From assembly GCA_037783545.1 (NCBI GenBank), contig JBBELK010000489.1, forward strand, positions 124,001 through 188,000: a stretch of 64,000 nt of DNA, given 5' to 3'. This document shows positions 1-11,660 of the stretch, piece by piece (within the stretch, counting starts at the first letter, position 1; each line of letters begins with the position of its first letter). The stretch comes from Henricia sp. BOLD:AAB3569. Taxonomy: Eukaryota; Echinodermata; Asteroidea; Spinulosida; Echinasteridae. Made by a program: the position numbers and the translations under genes. The notes under the pieces are model-generated. The model made no database searches. It was not told the DNA's origin and saw only the letters and a list, made by a program, of their open reading frames with translations.

Positions 1-511
1 TTGGACCACACTTTGACCAAAATCCCGTCCCAAACTGAGCCGTGTCAACGACAGTCCGAAGGACTGAGCATGCGCACGAGTCAGGAGTACACCAAAGAGG
101 TGTGTACAGACAGCCACAGGTTGCGGGAGCATCCAGGAAGCGCCAACCCCTTTTTTCCTAAACTCTGAAATTTCTCTGTCATTTCCCGGCGAAAGTCTGT
201 CAATTTTTTAGGACAAGTGCGCAATATAGAGTCTTTGGAGCATGCAAAATTTGAAGTTCGTCGGAAAATTTTTCGACCTCCAAATTTGCCGACGTTTGGA
301 CCACACTTTGACCAAAATGCCGTCCCAAACTGGGCCGTGTCAACGACAGTCCGAAGGACTGAGCATGCGCACGAGTCAGGAGTACACCAAATAGGTGTGT
401 ACAGACAGCCACAGGTTGCGGGAGCATCCAGGAAGCGCCAACCCCTTTTTTCCTAAACTCTGCAATTTCTCTGTCATTTCCCGGCGAAAGTCTGTCAATT
501 TTTTAGGACAA

Positions 512-2284
512 GTGCGCAATATAGAGTCTTTGGAGCATGCAAAATTTGAAGTTCGTCGGAAAAGTTTTCGACCTCCAAATTTGCCGACGTTTGGACCACA
601 CTTTGACCAAAATCCCGTCCCAAACTGAGCCGTGTCAACGACAGTCCGAAGGACTGAGCATGCGCACGAGTCAGGAGTACACCAAAGAGGTGTGTACAGA
701 CAGCCACAGGTTGCGGGAGCATCCAGGAAGCGCCAACCCCTTTTTTTCCTAAACTCTGAAATTTCTCTGCCATTTCCCGGCGAAAGTCTGTCATTTTTTT
801 AGGACAAGTGCGGAATATAGAGTCTTTGGAGCATGCAAAATTTGAAGTTCGTCGGAACATTTTTCGACCTCCAAATTTGCCGACGTTTGGACCACACTTT
901 GACCAAAATCCCGTCCCAAACTGGGCCGTGTCAACGACAGTCCGAAGGACTGAGCATGCGCACGAGTCAGGAGTACACCAAAGAGGTGTGTACAGACAGC
1001 CACAGGTTGCGGGAGCATCCAGGAAGCGCCAACCCCTTTTTTCCTAAACTCTGAAATTTATCTGTCATTTCCCGGCGAAAGTCTGTCAATTTTTTAGGAC
1101 AAGTGCGCAATATAGAGTCTTTGGAGCATGCAAAATTTGATGTTCGTCGGAAAATTTTTCGACCTCCAAATTTGCCGACGTTTGGACCACACTTTGACCA
1201 AAATCCCGTCCCAAACTGGGCCGTGTCAACGACAGTCCGAAGGAGTGAGCATGCGCACGAGTCAGGAGTACACCAAAGAGGTGTGTACAGACAGCCACAG
1301 GTTGCGGGAGCATCCAGGAAGCGCCAACCCCTTTTTTCCTAAACTCTGAAATTTCTCTGCCATTTCCCGGCGAAAGTCTGTCAATTTTTTAGGACAAGTG
1401 CGCAATATAGAGTCTTTGGAGCATGCAAAATTTGAAGTTCGTCGGAAAATTTTTCGACCTCCAAATTTGCCGACGTTTGGACCACACTTTGACCAAAATC
1501 CCGTCCCAAACTGAGCCGTGTCAACGACAGTCCGAAGGACTGAGCATGCGCACGAGTCAGGAGTACACCAAAGAGGTGTGTACAGACAGCCACAGGTTGC
1601 GGGAGCATCCAGGAAGCGCCAACCCCTTTTTTTCCTAAACTCTGAAATTTCTCTGCCATTTCCCGGCGAAAGTCTGTCATTTTTTTAGGACAAGTGCGCA
1701 ATATAGAGTCTTTGGAGCATGCAAAATTTGAAGTTCGTCGGAACATTTTTCGACCTCCAAATTTGCCGACGTTTGGACCACACTTTGACCAAAATCCCGT
1801 CCCAAACTGGGCCGTGTCAACGACAGTCCGAAGGACTGAGCATGCGCACGAGTCAGGAGTACACCAAAGAGGTGTGTACAGACAGCCACAGGTTGCGGGA
1901 GCATCCAGGAAGCGCCAACCCCTTTTTTCCTAAACTCTGAAATTTATCTGTCATTTCCCGGCGAAAGTCTGACAATTTTTTAGGACAAGTGCGCAATATA
2001 GAGTCTTTGGAGCATGCAAAATTTGATGTTCGTCGGAAAATTTTTCGACCTCCAAATTTGCCGACGTTTGGACCACACTTTGACCAAAATCCCGTCCCAA
2101 ACTGGGACGTGTCAACGACAGTCTGAAGGACTGAGCATGCGCACGAGTCAGGAGTACACCAAAGAGGTGTGTACAGACAGCCACAGGTTGCGGGAGCATC
2201 CAGGAAGCGCCAACCCCTTTTTTTCCTAAACTCTGAAATTTCTCTGTCATTTCCAGGCGAAAGTCTGTCAATTTTTTAGGACAA
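512..2284 (+). repeat. HOR, 3-mer of ~886 bp, two copies
   Basis: Monomers 512/808/1103 correspond in order to 1398/1694/1989. The first of each carries CTGAGCC in place of CTGGGCC, the second GGAACATTTTT, the third TTTGATGTTCG. Copy 1 is 512-1397 and copy 2 is 1398-2284. Copy 2 overlaps the start of the 4-mer HOR to its right, so the two periods are nested stages of amplification. Confidence 0.8.
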
Positions 2285-5200
2285 GTGCGCAATATAGAGT
2301 CTTTGGAGCATGCAAAATTTGAAGTTCGTCGGAACATTTTTCGACCTCCAAATTTGCCGACGTTTGGACCACACTTTGACCAAAATCCCGTCCCAAACTG
2401 GGCCGTGTCAACGACAGTCCGAAGGACTGAGCATGCGCACGAGTCAGGAGTACACCAAAGAGGTGTGTACAGACAGCCACAGGTTGCGGGAGCATCCAGG
2501 AAGCGCCAACCCCTTTTTTCCTAAACTCTGAAATTTATCTGTCATTTCCCGGCGAAAGTCTGACAATTTTTTAGGACAAGTGCGCAATATAGAGTCTTTG
2601 GAGCATGCAAAATTTGATGTTCGTCGGAAAATTTTTCGACCTCCAAATTTGCCGACGTTTGGACCACACTTTGACCAAAATCCCGTCCCAAACTGGGCCG
2701 TGTCAACGACAGTCCGAAGGACTGAGCATGCGCACGAGTCAGGAGTACACCAAAGAGGTGTGTACAGACAGCCACAGGTTGCGGGAGCATCCAGGAAGCG
2801 CCAACCCCTTTTTTTCCTAAACTCTGAAATTTCTCTGCCATTTCCCGGCGAAAGTCTGTCATTTTTTTAGGACAAGTGCGCAATATAGAGTCTTTGGAGC
2901 ATGCAAAATTTGAAGTTCGTCGGAACATTTTTCGACCTCCAAATTTGCCGACGTTTGCACCACACTTTGACCAAAATCCCGTCCCAAACTGGGCCGTGTC
3001 AACGACAGTCCGAAGGACTGAGCATGCGCACGAGTCAGGAGTACACCAAAGAGGTGTGTACAGACAGCCACAGGTTGCGGGAGCATCCAGGAAGCGCCAA
3101 CCCCTTTTTTCCTAAACTCTGAAATTTATCTGTCATTTCCCGGCGAAAGTCTGACAATTTTTTAGGACAAGTGCGCAATATAGAGTCTTTGGAGCATGCA
3201 AAATTTGATGTTCGTCGGAAAATTTTTCGACCTCCAAATTTGCCGACGTTTGGACCACACTTTGACCAAAATCCCGTCCCAAACTGGGACGTGTCAACGA
3301 CAGTCTGAAGGACTGAGCATGCGCACGAGTCAGGAGTACACCAAAGAGGTGTGTACAGACAGCCACAGGTTGCGGGAGCATCCAGGAAGCGCCAACCCCT
3401 TTTTTTCCTAAACTCTGAAATTTCTCTGTCATTTCCAGGCGAAAGTCTGTCAATTTTTTAGGACAAGTGCGCAATATAGAGTCTTTGGAGCATGCAAAAT
3501 TTGAAGTTCGTCGGAACATTTTTCGACCTCCAAATTTGCCGACGTTTGGACCACACTTTGACCAAAATCCCGTCCCAAACTGGGCCGTGTCAACGACAGT
3601 CCGAAGGACTGAGCATGCGCACGAGTCAGGAGTACACCAAAGAGGTGTGTACAGACAGCCACAGGTTGCGGGAGCATCCAGGAAGCGCCAACCCCTTTTT
3701 TCCTAAACTCTGAAATTTATCTGTCATTTCCCGGCGAAAGTCTGACAATTTTTTAGGACAAGTGCGCAATATAGAGTCTTTGGAGCATGCAAAATTTGAT
3801 GTTCGTCGGAAAATTTTTCGACCTCCAAATTTGCCGACGTTTGGACCACACTTTGACCAAAATCCCGTCCCAAACTGGGCCGTGTCAACGACAGTCCGAA
3901 GGACTGAGCATGCGCACGAGTCAGGAGTACACCAAAGAGGTGTGTACAGACAGCCACAGGTTGCGGGAGCATCCAGGAAGCGCCAACCCCTTTTTTTCCT
4001 AAACTCTGAAATTTCTCTGCCATTTCCCGGCGAAAGTCTGTCATTTTTTTAGGACAAGTGCGCAATATAGAGTCTTTGGAGCATGCAAAATTTGAAGTTC
4101 GTCGGAACATTTTTCGACCTCCAAATTTGCCGACGTTTGCACCACACTTTGACCAAAATCCCGTCCCAAACTGGGCCGTGTCAACGACAGTCCGAAGGAC
4201 TGAGCATGCGCACGAGTCAGGAGTACACCAAAGAGGTGTGTACAGACAGCCACAGGTTGCGGGAGCATCCAGGAAGCGCCAACCCCTTTTTTCCTAAACT
4301 CTGAAATTTATCTGTCATTTCCCGGCGAAAGTCTGACAATTTTTTAGGACAAGTGCGCAATATAGAGTCTTTGGAGCATGCAAAATTTGATGTTCGTCGG
4401 AAAATTTTTCGACCTCCAAATTTGCCGACGTTTGGACCACACTTTGACCAAAATCCCGTCCCAAACTGGGACGTGTCAACGACAGTCTGAAGGACTGAGC
4501 ATGCGCACGAGTCAGGAGTACACCAAAGAGGTGTGTACAGACAGCCACAGGTTGCGGGAGCATCCAGGAAGCGCCAACCCCTTTTTTTCCTAAACTCTGA
4601 AATTTCTCTGTCATTTCCAGGCGAAAGTCTGTCAATTTTTTAGGACAAGTGCGCAATATAGAGTCTTTGGAGCATGCAAAATTTGAAGTTCGTCGGAACA
4701 TTTTTCGACCTCCAAATTTGCCGACGTTTGGACCACACTTTGACCAAAATCCCGTCCCAAACTGGGCCGTGTCAACGACAGTCCGAAGGACTGAGCATGC
4801 GCACGAGTCAGGAGTACACCAAAGAGGTGTGTACAGACAGCCACAGGTTGCGGGAGCATCCAGGAAGCGCCAACCCCTTTTTTCCTAAACTCTGAAATTT
4901 ATCTGTCATTTCCCGGCGAAAGTCTGACAATTTTTTAGGACAAGTGCGCAATATAGAGTCTTTGGAGCATGCAAAATTTGATGTTCGTCGGAAAATTTTT
5001 CGACCTCCAAATTTGCCGACGTTTGGACCACACTTTGACCAAAATCCCGTCCCAAACTGGGCCGTGTCAACGACAGTCCGAAGGACTGAGCATGCGCACG
5101 AGTCAGGAGTACACCAAAGAGGTGTGTACAGACAGCCACAGGTTGCGGGAGCATCCAGGAAGCGCCAACCCCTTTTTTTCCTAAACTCTGAAATTTCTCT

Positions 5201-5535
5201 GCCATTTCCCGGCGAAAGTCTGTCATTTTTTTAGGACAAGTGCGCAATATAGAGTCTTTGGAGCATGCAAAATTTGAAGTTCGTCGGAACATTTTTCGAC
5301 CTCCAAATTTGCCGACGTTTGCACCACACTTTGACCAAAATCCCGTCCCAAACTGGGCCGTGTCAACGACAGTCCGAAGGACTGAGCATGCGCACGGGTC
5401 AGGAGTACACCAAAGAGGTGTGTACAGACAGCCACAGGTTGCGGGAGCATCCAGGAAGCGCCAACCCCTTTTTTTCCTAAACTCTGAAATTTCTCTGTCA
5501 TTTCCCGGCGAAAGTCTGTCAATTTTTTAGGACAA
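1694..5535 (+). repeat. HOR, 4-mer of 1182 bp, about 3.25 copies
   Basis: Copies are 1694-2875, 2876-4057 and 4058-5239, and the monomer 5240-5535 starts a fourth. Markers recurring exactly 1182 bp apart are GGGACGTGTC with GTCTGAAGG (monomers 1989, 3171, 4353), TTTCCAGGCG before 2285, 3467 and 4649, and TTTGATGTTCG in 2580, 3762 and 4944. The variant GTTTGCACC is in 2876, 4058 and 5240 but not in 1694, so the left copy is the most different. Copies are otherwise nearly identical by eye. Confidence 0.9.
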
Positions 5536-6036
5536 GTGCGCAATATAGAGTCTTTGGAGCATGCAAAATTTGAAGTTCGTCGGAAAATTTTTCGACCTCC
5601 AAATTTGCCGACGTTTGGACCACACTTTGACCAAAATGCCGTCCCAAACTGGGCCGTGTCAACGACAGTCCGAAGGACTGAGCATGCGCACGAGTCAGGA
5701 GTACACCAAAGAGGTGTGTACAGACAGCCACAGGTTGCGGGAGCATCCAGGAAGCGCCAACCCCTTTTTTTCCTAAACTCTGAAATTTCTCTGCCATTTC
5801 CCGGCGAAAGTCTGTCAATTTGTTAGGACAAGTGCGCAATATAGAGTCTTTGGAGCATGCAAAATTTGAAGTTCGTCGGAAAATTTTTCGACCTCCAAAT
5901 TTGCCGACGTTTGGACCACACTTTGACCAAAATCCCGTCCCAAACTGGGCCGTGTCAACGACAGTCCGAAGGACTGAGCATGCGCACGAGTCAGGAGTAC
6001 ACCAAAGAGGTGTGTACAGACAGCCACAGGTTGCGG

Positions 6037-6070
6037 GAGCATCCAGGAAGCGCGAGCATCCAGGAAGCGC
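6037..6070 (+). repeat. 17-bp tandem duplication inside a monomer, copy 1
   Basis: GAGCATCCAGGAAGCGC occurs twice without a gap (6037-6053 and 6054-6070). The normal monomer has one copy. Confidence 0.95.
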
Positions 6071-7832
6071 CAACCCCTTTTTTTCCTAAACTCTGAAATT
6101 TCTCTGTCATTTCCCGGCGAAAGTCTGTCAATTTGTTTAGGACAAGTGCGCAATATAGAGTCTTTGGAGCATGCAAAATTTGAAGTTCGTCGGAAAATGT
6201 TTCGACCTCCAAATTTGCCGACGTTTGGACCACACTTTGACCAAAATCCCGTCCCAAACTGGGCCGTGTCAACGACAGTCCGAAGGACTGAGCATGCGCA
6301 CGAGACAGGAGTACACCAAAGAGGTGTGTACAGACAGCCACAGGTTGCGGGAGCATCCAGGAAGCGCCAACCCCTTTTTTTCCTAAACTCTGAAATTTCT
6401 CTGTCATTTCCCGGCGAAAGTCTGTCAATTTTTTAGGACAGGTGCGCAATATAGAGTATTTGGAGCATGCAAAATTTGAAGTTCGTCGGAACATTTTTCG
6501 ACCTCCAAATTTGCCGACGTTTGGACCACACTTTGACCAAAATCCCGTCCCAAACTGGGCCGTGTCAACGACAGTCCGAAGGACTGAGCATGCGCACGAG
6601 TCAGGAGTACACCAAAGAGGTGTGTACAGACAGCCACAGGTTGCGGGAGCATCCAGGAAGCGCCAACCCCTTTTTTTCCTAAACTCTGAAATTTCTCTGT
6701 CATTTCCCGGCGAAAGTCTGTCAATTTTTTTAGGACAAGTGCGCAATATAGAGTCTTTGGAGCATGCAAAATTTGAAGTTCGTCGGAAAATGTTTCGACC
6801 TCCAAATTTGCCGACGTTTGGACCACACTTTGACCAAAATTCCGTCCCAAACTGGGCCGTGTCAACGACAGTCCGAAGGACTGAGCATGCGCACGAGACA
6901 GGAGTACACCAAAGAGGTGTGTACAGACAGCCACAGGTTGCGGGAGCATCCAGGAAGCGCCAACCCCTTTTTTTCCTAAACTCTGAAATTTCTCTGTCAT
7001 TTCCCGGCGAAAGTCTGTCAATTTTTTAGGACAGGTGCGCAATATAGAGTCTTTGGAGCATGCAAAATTTGAAGTTCGTCGGAACATTTTTCGACCTCCA
7101 AATTTGCCGACGTTTGGACCACACTTTGACCAAAATCCCGTCCCAAACTGGGCCGTGTCAACGACAGTCCGAAGGACTGAGCATGCGCACGAGTCAGGAG
7201 TACACCAAAGAGGTGTGTACAGACAGCCACAGGTTGCGGGAGCATCCAGGAAGCGCCAACCCTCTTTTTTTCCTAAACTCTGAAATTTCTCTGCCATTTC
7301 CCGGCGAAAGTCTGTCAATTTTTTAGGACAAGTGCGCAATATAGAGTCTTTGGAGCATGCAAAATTTGAAGTTCGTCGGAAAATGTTTCGACCTCCAAAT
7401 TTGCCGACGTTTGGACCACACTTTGACCAAAATCCCGTCCCAAACTGGGCCGTGTCAACGACAGTCCGAAGGACTGAGCATGCGCACGAGACAGGAGTAC
7501 ACCAAAGAGGTGTGTACAGACAGCCACAGGTTGCGGGAGCATCCAGGAAGCGCCAACCCCTTTTTTTCCTAAACTCTGAAATTTCTCTGTCATTTCCCGG
7601 CGAAAGTCTGTCAATTTTTTAGGACAGGTGCGCAATATAGAGTATTTGGAGCATGCAAAATTTGAAGTTCGTCGGAACATTTTTCGACCTCCAAATTTGC
7701 CGACGTTTGGACCACACTTTGACCAAAATCCCGTCCCAAACTGGGCCGTGTCAACGACAGTCCGAAGGACTGAGCATGCGCACGAGTCAGGAGTACACCA
7801 AAGAGGTGTGTACAGACAGCCACAGGTTGCGA

Positions 7833-7866
7833 GAGCATCCAGGAAGCGCGAGCATCCAGGAAGCGC
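7833..7866 (+). repeat. 17-bp tandem duplication inside a monomer, copy 2
   Basis: The same duplicated 17-mer is at 7833-7849 and 7850-7866. The base pattern just before it differs (TTGCGAGAGC here, TTGCGGGAGC elsewhere), so this copy has since mutated. Confidence 0.95.
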
Positions 7867-9629
7867 CAACCCCTTTTTTTCCTAAACTCTGAAATTTCTC
7901 TGTCATTTCCCGGCGAAAGTCTGTCAATTTTTTTAGGACAAGTGCGCAATATAGAGTCTTTGGAGCATGCAAAATTTGAAGTTCGTCGGAAAATGTTTCG
8001 ACCTCCAAATTTGCCGACGTTTGGACCACACTTTGACCAAAATCCCGTCCCAAACTGGGCCGTGTCAACGACAGTCCGAAGGACTGAGCATGCGCACGAG
8101 ACAGGAGTACACCAAAGAGGTGTGTACAGACAGCCACAGGTTGCGGGAGCATCCAGGAAGCGCCAACCCCTTTTTTTCCTAAACTCTGAAATTTCTCTGT
8201 CATTTCCCGGCGAAAGTCTGTCAATTTTTTAGGACAGGTGCGCAATATAGAGTATTTGGAGCATGCAAAAGTTGAAGTTCGTCGGAACATTTTTCGACCT
8301 CCAAATTTGCCGACGTTTGGACCACACTTTGACCAAAATCCCGTCCCAAACTGGGCCGTGTCAACGACAGTCCGAAGGACTGAGCATGCGCACGAGTCAG
8401 GAGTACACCAAAGAGGTGTGTACAGACAGCCACAGGTTGCGGGAGCATCCAGGAAGCGCCAACCCTCTTTTTTTCCTAAACTCTGAAATTTCTCTGCCAT
8501 TTCCCGGCGAAAGTCTGTCAATTTTTTAGGACAAGTGCGCAATATAGAGTCTTTGGAGCATGCAAAATTTGAAGTTCGTCGGAAAATGTTTCGACCTCCA
8601 AATTTGCCGACGTTTGGACCACACTTTGACCAAAATCCCGTCCCAAACTGGGCCGTGTCAACGACAGTCCGAAGGACTGAGCATGCGCACGAGTCAGGAG
8701 TACACCAAAGAGGTGTGTACAGACAGCCACAGGTTGCGGGAGCATCCAGGAAGCGCCAACCCCTTTTTTTCCTAAACTCTGAAATTTCTCTGTCATTTCC
8801 CGGCGAAAGTCTGTCAATTTTTTTAGGACAAGTGCGCAATATAGAGTCTTTGGAGCATGCAAAATTTGAAGTTCGTCGGAAAATGTTTCGACCTCCAAAT
8901 TTGCCGACGTTTGGACCACACTTTGACCAAAATCCCGTCCCAAACTGGGCCGTGTCAACGACAGTCCGAAGGACTGAGCATGCGCACGAGTCAGGAGTAC
9001 ACCAAAGAGGTGTGTACAGACAGCCACAGGTTGCGGGAGCATCCAGGAAGCGCCAACCCTCTTTTTTTCCTAAACTCTGAAATTTCCCTGCCATTTCCCT
9101 GCGAAAGTCTGTCAATTTTTTAGGACGAGTGCGCAATATAGAGTCTTTGGGGCATGCAAAATTTGAAGTTCGTCGGAAAATTTTTCGACCTCCAAACTTG
9201 CCGACGTTTGGACCACACTTTGACCAAAATCCCGTCCCAAACTGGGCCGTGTCAACGACAGTCCGAAGGACTGAGCATGCGCACGAGTCAGGAGTACACC
9301 AAAGTGGTGTGTACAGACAGCCACAGGTTGCGGGAGCATCCAGGAAGCGCCAACCCCTTGTTTTCCTAAACTATGAAATTTCTCTTCCATTTCCCGGCGA
9401 AAGTCTGTCATTTGTTTAGGACAAGTGCGCAATATAGAGTCTTTGGAGCATGCAAAATTTGAAGTTCGTCGGAAAATTTGTCGACCTCCAAATTTGCCGA
9501 CGTTTGGACCACACTTTGACCAAAATCCCGTCCCAAACTGGGCCGTGTCAACGACAGTCCGAAGGACTGAGCATGCGCACGAGTCAGGAGTACACCAAAG
9601 AGGTGTGTACAGACAGCCACAGGTTGCGG

Positions 9630-9663
9630 GAGCATCCAGGAAGCGCGAGCATCCAGGAAGCGC
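9630..9663 (+). repeat. 17-bp tandem duplication inside a monomer, copy 3
   Basis: The same duplicated 17-mer is at 9630-9646 and 9647-9663, 1797 bp from copy 2. Its monomer also has AAATTTGTCGACC, a variant shared with the unduplicated monomer at 10332. Confidence 0.95.
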
Positions 9664-9738
9664 CAACCCCTTTTTTTCCTAAACTCTGAAATTTCTCTGT
9701 CATTTCCCGGCGAAAGTCTGTCAATTTTTTTAGGACAA

Positions 9739-11515
9739 GTGCGCAATATAGAGTCTTTGGAGCATGCAAAATTTGAAGTTCGTCGGAAAATGTTTCGACC
9801 TCCAAATTTGCCGACGTTTGGACCACACTTTGACCAAAATCCCGTCCCAAACTGGGCCGTGTCAACGACAGTCCGAAGGACTGAGCATGCGCACAAGTCA
9901 GGAGTACACCAAAGAGGTGTGTACAGACAGCCACAGGTTGCGGGAGCATCCAGGAAGCGCCAACCCCTTTTTTTTCCTAAACTCTGAAATTTCTCTGTCA
10001 TTTCCCGGCGAAAGTCTGTCAATTTTTTAGGACAGGTGCGCAATATAGAGTCTTTGGAGCATGCAAAATTTGAAGTTCGTCGGAACATTTTTCGACCTCC
10101 AAATTTGCCGACGTTTGGACCACACTTTGACCAAAATCCCGTCCCAAACTGGGCCGTGTCAACGACAGTCCGAAGGACTGAGCATGCGCACGAGTCAGGA
10201 GTACACCAAAGAGGTGTGTACAGACAGCCACAGGTTGCGGGAGCATCCAGGAAGCGCCAACCCCTTTTTTTCCTAAACTATGAAATTTCTCTTCCATTTC
10301 CCGGCGAAAGTCTGTCATTTGTTTAGGACAAGTGCGCAATATAGAGTCTTTGGAGCATGCAAAATTTGAAGTTCGTCGGAAAATTTGTCGACCTCCAAAT
10401 TTGCCGACGTTTGGACCACACTTTGACCAAAATCCCGTCCCAAACTGGGCCGTGTCAACGACAGTCCGAAGGACTGAGCATGCGCACGAGTCAGGAGTAC
10501 ACCAAAGAGGTGTGTACAGACAGCCACAGGTTGCGGGAGCATCCAGGAAGCGCCAACCCCTTTTTTTCCTAAACTCTGAAATTTCTCTGCCATTTCCCGG
10601 CGAAAGTCTGTCAATTTTTTAGGACAAGTGCGCAATATAGAGTCTTTTGAGCATGCAAAATTTGAAGTTCGTCGGAAAATTTTTCGACCTCCAAATTTGC
10701 CGACGTTTGGACCACACTTTGACCAAAATCCCGTCCCAAACTGGGCCGTGTCAACGACAGTCCGAAGGACTGAGCATGCGCACGAGTCAGGAGTACACCA
10801 AAGAGGTGTGTACAGACAGCCACAGGTTGCGGGAGCATCCAGGAAGCGCCAACCCCTTTTTTTCCTAAACTCTGAAATTTCTCTGCCATTTCCCGGCGAA
10901 AGTCTGTCAATTTTTTAGGACAAGTGCGCAATATAGAGTCTTTTGAGCATGCAAAATTTGAAGTTCGTCGGAAAATTTTTCGACCTCCAAATTTGCCGAC
11001 GTTTGGACCACACTTTGACCAAAATCCCGTCCCAAACTGGGCCGTGTCAACGACAGTCCGAAGGACTGAGCATGCGCACGAGTCAGGAGTACACCAAAGA
11101 GGTGTGTACAGACAGCCACAGGTTGCGGGAGCATCCAGAAAGCGCCAACCCCTTTTTTTCCTAAACTCTGAAATTTCTCTGCCATTTCCCGGCGAAAGTC
11201 TGTCAATTTTTTAGGACGAGTGCGCATTATAGAGTCTTTGGGGCATGCAAAATTTGAAGTTCGTCGGAAAATTTTTCGACCTCCAAACTTGCCGACGTTT
11301 GGACCACACTTTGACCAAAATCCCGTCCCAAACTGGGCCGTGTCAACGACAGTCCGAAGGACTGAGCATGCGCACGAGTCAGGAGTACACCAAAGATGTG
11401 TGTACAGACAGCCACAGGTTGCGGGAGCATCCAGGAAGCGTCAACCCCTTTTTTTCCTAAACTCTGAAATTTCTCTGTCATTTCCCGGCGAAAGTCTGTC
11501 ATTTTTTTAGGACAA
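9739..11515 (+). repeat. A monomers with local pairs of near-identical copies
   Basis: Monomers 10628 and 10924 share the rare AGTCTTTTGAGC and differ at only a few bases, so they look like a recent single-monomer duplication. Monomer 11220 shares GGACGAGTGCG, TTTGGGGC and CCAAACTTGCC with monomer 9129, 2091 bp (seven monomers) upstream. Monomers 9425 and 10332 share AAATTTGTCGACC. These shared rare variants suggest a larger duplication, since disrupted. Confidence 0.7.
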
Positions 11516-11557
11516 GTGCGCAATATAGAGTCTTTGGAGCATGCAAAATTTGAAGTT

Positions 11558-11593
11558 CGTCGGAAAATTTTTCGACCTCCAAATTTGCCGACG
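11558..11593. other. Monomer-internal inverted repeat (13-bp arms, 10-bp loop)
   Basis: The left arm CGTCGGAAAATTT and right arm AAATTTGCCGACG pair at 12 of 13 positions around TTCGACCTCC. The same structure recurs in nearly every A monomer (for example 259-294) and, with two mismatches, in nearly every B monomer (for example 20256-20291 and 41333-41368). Inside it lies a second, near-perfect 18-bp palindrome, GTCGGAAAATTTTTCGAC, with one mismatched pair. It sits in the longest stretch shared between subfamilies. Protein binding or cruciform formation is possible but not shown. Confidence 0.75.
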
Positions 11594-11645
11594 TTTGGAC
11601 CACACTTTGACCAAAATCCCGTCCCAAACTGGGCCGTGTCAACGA

Positions 11646-11660
11646 CAGTCCGAAGGACTG
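11646..11660. other. Small perfect dyad CAGTCC-GAA-GGACTG
   Basis: A 6-bp perfect stem with a 3-base loop, repeated in most A monomers. In B it survives with one mismatch (CAGTCATTCGGACTG on the given strand). It is the site of the 8-bp deletion that makes the 289-bp B variants, which removes one arm. Confidence 0.7.

Larger units (their letters stand above)
5832..9738 (+). repeat. HOR region, 6-mer of ~1796 bp marked by 17-bp duplication
   Basis: The 314-bp monomers begin at 5832, 7628 and 9425, spacings of 1796 and 1797 bp (six monomers). Between them, monomers alternate between GGAAAATGTTTCG and GGAACATTTTTCG types (for example 6146/6442/6739/7035/7332/7628), so a 2-mer period of ~593 bp is nested inside. 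The variants CGAGACAGG (6146, 6739, 7332, 7942) and AGAGTATTTGG (6442, 7628, 8238) also recur. The third copy, from 9425, keeps the marker but soon departs from the first two. Confidence 0.8.

Noticed and set aside
7787-9136. 449-codon reverse-strand open frame in block A as a gene
   Set aside because: It appears only where monomers of 297 or 314 bp happen to keep frame, and is made entirely of satellite monomers.
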